Part shown: positions 61,534-64,000 of the stretch, piece by piece
How positions within the stretch are numbered: position 1 is the stretch's first letter
How the letters are laid out: every line of letters begins with the position of its first letter
Made by a program: the position numbers and the translations under genes
The notes under the pieces: model-generated
Told to the model about the DNA's origin: nothing
Databases searched by the model: none
What the model saw: only the letters and a program-made list of their open reading frames with translations
Assembly: GCA_009885955.1 (NCBI GenBank)
Contig: VFJS01000049.1
Span: 44,091 to 108,090 of the forward strand
DNA from: Spirochaetia bacterium
GTDB taxonomy: Bacteria > Spirochaetota > UBA4802 > UBA5550
Reading direction: 5' to 3'
Length of the DNA: 64,000 bases

Positions 61534-62385
61534 ATGATTATTAATCATAACATGAGTGCGGTAAATGCAAATAGGGTACTAAAATTCAAGCAGTGGGATG
61601 TGAGCAAATCAACTGAAAAACTCGCATCGGGACTCAGAATAAACAGGGCAGGCGATGATGCTTCAGGACTTGCCGTTTCTGAAAAAATGAGGACCCAGAT
61701 ACAGGGCTTGAGACAGGCCGAAAGAAACACTGAAGATGGAATGTCATTTGTCCAGACGGCAGAAGGTTACCTGGACCAGTCATCAACCATTCTTCAGAGG
61801 ATACGCGTGCTTGCAGTGCAATCCTCAAACGGTATCTACACACAGGATGACAGGCAGCTTATCCAGGTTGAAGTATCGGCCCTTGTTGACGAAATTGACA
61901 GGGTGGCTTCCACGGCTGAATTCAACAAATTCAAGCTTCTCGTTGGTGATTTTTCCAGGACCAACCCAAAGGCCAGCATGTGGTTCCATATGGGGCCCAA
62001 TATGAACCAGAGGGAGAGGGTATATATTGGAACAATGACAGCAGCGGGATTGAAGCTGAAAGAAATGACAGGAAAATTTCTTGCGAATCTTGATACGGCA
62101 GACGGAGCAAACAGGGCCATCGGAATTGTTGACCTTGCCCTTCATACCATAGCAAAGCAGAGAGCGGATCTTGGAGCATACTACAACAGGTTTGAAGTCG
62201 CGTCAAAAGGTCTCATGGCAGCATATGAGAACATACAGGCTTCAGAGAGCAGGTTGAGAGACGCTGACATGGCTGAAACCATGGTGGAAATGACCAAGGA
62301 CCAGATCCTTACTCAGTCCGGTACAGCAATGCTGGCCCAGGCAAATATGAGAACAAGATCAGTTCTTCAGCTTCTTGGGGGCTAA
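61534..62385 (+). CDS. flaB: FlaB-type flagellin (copy 2)
   Basis: [80 protein letters not shown]. Confidence 0.95.
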   Translation: MIINHNMSAVNANRVLKFKQWDVSKSTEKLASGLRINRAGDDASGLAVSEKMRTQIQGLRQAERNTEDGMSFVQTAEGYLDQSSTILQRIRVLAVQSSNGIYTQDDRQLIQVEVSALVDEIDRVASTAEFNKFKLLVGDFSRTNPKASMWFHMGPNMNQRERVYIGTMTAAGLKLKEMTGKFLANLDTADGANRAIGIVDLALHTIAKQRADLGAYYNRFEVASKGLMAAYENIQASESRLRDADMAETMVEMTKDQILTQSGTAMLAQANMRTRSVLQLLGG

Positions 62386-62447
62386 TTGATTTAGCCGATA
62401 AATAAATAAAATAAATCAAAAATGTAGAGGGAATACCAGAAAACTTC

Positions 62448-62483
62448 AAGGGCCGGCCCGCACATGGGGCCGGCCCTTTTTTT
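62448..62483 (+). terminator. Rho-independent terminator GGGCCGGCCC...GGGCCGGCCCTTTTTTT
   Basis: Perfect 10-bp GC stem with 7-T tract downstream of flagellin copy 2. Confidence 0.92.
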
Positions 62484-62539
62484 ATTTAAAATCTTTTTAA
62501 ATTTTAGTGTAAAAAAGGCGGCGCCTCTGCAATCATATT

Positions 62540-63064
62540 CTATTTTGCAATATTTACTATCTTTAATTTTGAAATTAATGGATAAGTTGTTTTCAATATA
62601 TCTATATCTTTCTGGCTGTCATCAATGCGGTTGCATATGATATTCAATGATGCATCTTTGGCAATTTGAAAATGTCCTATATAATGGATACTCCCTTTTT
62701 CAATGGTAAATATTATATTTTCATTTTTATCAACAAAACCAATTTCAAATGTTTTTATTTTATATCTGCCCGGTTCTATTTTGAAAAAAAATATTTTCTT
62801 TTCCTTTGTTAAATCCAGTGTCTGGTCAAAGGATAAATTTTTTTCAACAGTTCCATCATTATTCAGTTTTTCAAGTTTTATTTTAAAGGGCGGTCCGATA
62901 AACATTTTCATAATTACAAAATAGTCTCTTATATAGGACCCGGCCAGGTATCCGGTATTCTGTAAATTACTGCTCTCCTGCAAATCAAAATTATTAAGAG
63001 GCTGCCTCATTGTGACGCATCCTGTAATAAGCAGAGATATAATAAATATTAAAAGTTTTATCAT
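62540..63064 (-). CDS. Hypothetical lipoprotein
   Basis: MIKLLIFIISLLITGCVTM lipobox; 174 aa. Confidence 0.7.
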   Translation of the reverse strand: MIKLLIFIISLLITGCVTMRQPLNNFDLQESSNLQNTGYLAGSYIRDYFVIMKMFIGPPFKIKLEKLNNDGTVEKNLSFDQTLDLTKEKKIFFFKIEPGRYKIKTFEIGFVDKNENIIFTIEKGSIHYIGHFQIAKDASLNIICNRIDDSQKDIDILKTTYPLISKLKIVNIAK

Positions 63065-63484
63065 ATTATTTACCTCATGTATATATAAAATTTCCCTCTA
63101 TCATTATCATGCTGATTTTCCCCAAGAGGAATTATTAATTGTAAGACCTGCAGGATCATTTTATGTTACTCAAATCTTGATGCTGATGATATTATTATCC
63201 CCAAACACCGCCATACGGCCTATATGGTCAATCCCGTAGTCTCATGCGGTTCAGGGAAATAAATTATACAATATCAATATTCTCCGATTTAAAATTTTGA
63301 TATATTCTCATTCGTTTTACTTAAAATTTTAGAACACAATTGTCTGGATCGGTAACTCCAGGTGGATAATACATTGTATCTCCATGTTGCCATATCATAT
63401 CCTTTGTTTTTTGGTCAGTCAACACTTCCATTGTGCCAATCAGCATTACACCACGAAAGAATCGTGTGTCAAAAAAATATTTTT

Positions 63485-63518
63485 ATCCCGCTATTGGTAA
63501 TTAGCGGGATATTTTTTT
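63485..63518 (+). terminator. Hairpin ATCCCGCTA...TAGCGGGAT followed by T7
   Basis: Perfect 9-bp stem with downstream ATTTTTTT. Confidence 0.7.
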
Positions 63519-64000
63519 GCAGCTACGCTAAGACTTCTATTAGTTAGGCGCAGTGCGAATATTCAGTTACTTTTTTTAAACTCAATAAGTAAATTTTCTG
63601 TTCGTAAAGGAATTATATCAAATGTTATTGCTAAAAGAATTTCAAAAGATTTACAAATTTCATCTGGTTCAAGATTTGATGGTACAACTCCAAGAATAAG
63701 TGATGGAACAGCCCAAATGATTATTTCTGGAGCAAATATTCCAGAGATAAAAATGATGCCACAAATTATATTAGATATTGATCGAGTTTTTGATAAATAA
63801 TTTAATATGAAAGTATCAGTAACATATTTTTCAGCTAATAAAATATTATTTGAACTTGAATAAAGTTTCAACTCATACTTAATATTATATGTATAACCTC
63901 AATTGCTTAATAATATATATGGAGAAATTGAATTATAGTTGATAAATGGCCAATATCCTTGATTATTGTTAAATAACGACAAATAACAAAACAAAGATAG

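Overview
This 64 kb window looks like a bacterial chromosome segment, most likely from a spirochaete. The evidence is two tandem FlaB-type flagellins, bactofilin/M23 genes and lipoprotein-rich content. The right two-thirds is mostly conserved housekeeping: gltBD, glyS, the rimP-nusA-infB-rbfA-truB-rpsO-pnp cluster, an isolated 5S rRNA gene, purN, moeA and flagellins. Between these lie accessory islands rich in toxin-antitoxin modules and palindromic intergenic repeats. The left ~9.5 kb is a visibly AT-rich, single-strand defence-type operon: PLD-nuclease/DEAH helicase, DUF3800 protein, Eco57I-like methyltransferase (type IIG-like), an ATGA-coupled tail-anchored small protein, a decapitated helicase fragment, and an FRG-domain protein running off the left edge (missed by the ORF track). 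The strongest single sequence-level observation is a (CT)13 dinucleotide repeat inside the would-be signal peptide of a CsgG/LpoB-like gene (minus strand, ~36.77 kb). The natural SD+ATG is out of frame at 13 units and would be in frame at 12 or 15, so it looks like a phase-variable gene read here in the OFF state. Other notable items are an antitoxin interrupted by an in-frame TAG, an NHL-repeat gene terminated exactly inside an ~80 bp dispersed repeat, nested palindromic elements, and a GGA-rich flagellin leader. All product names come from reading the translations by eye; no database search was run.
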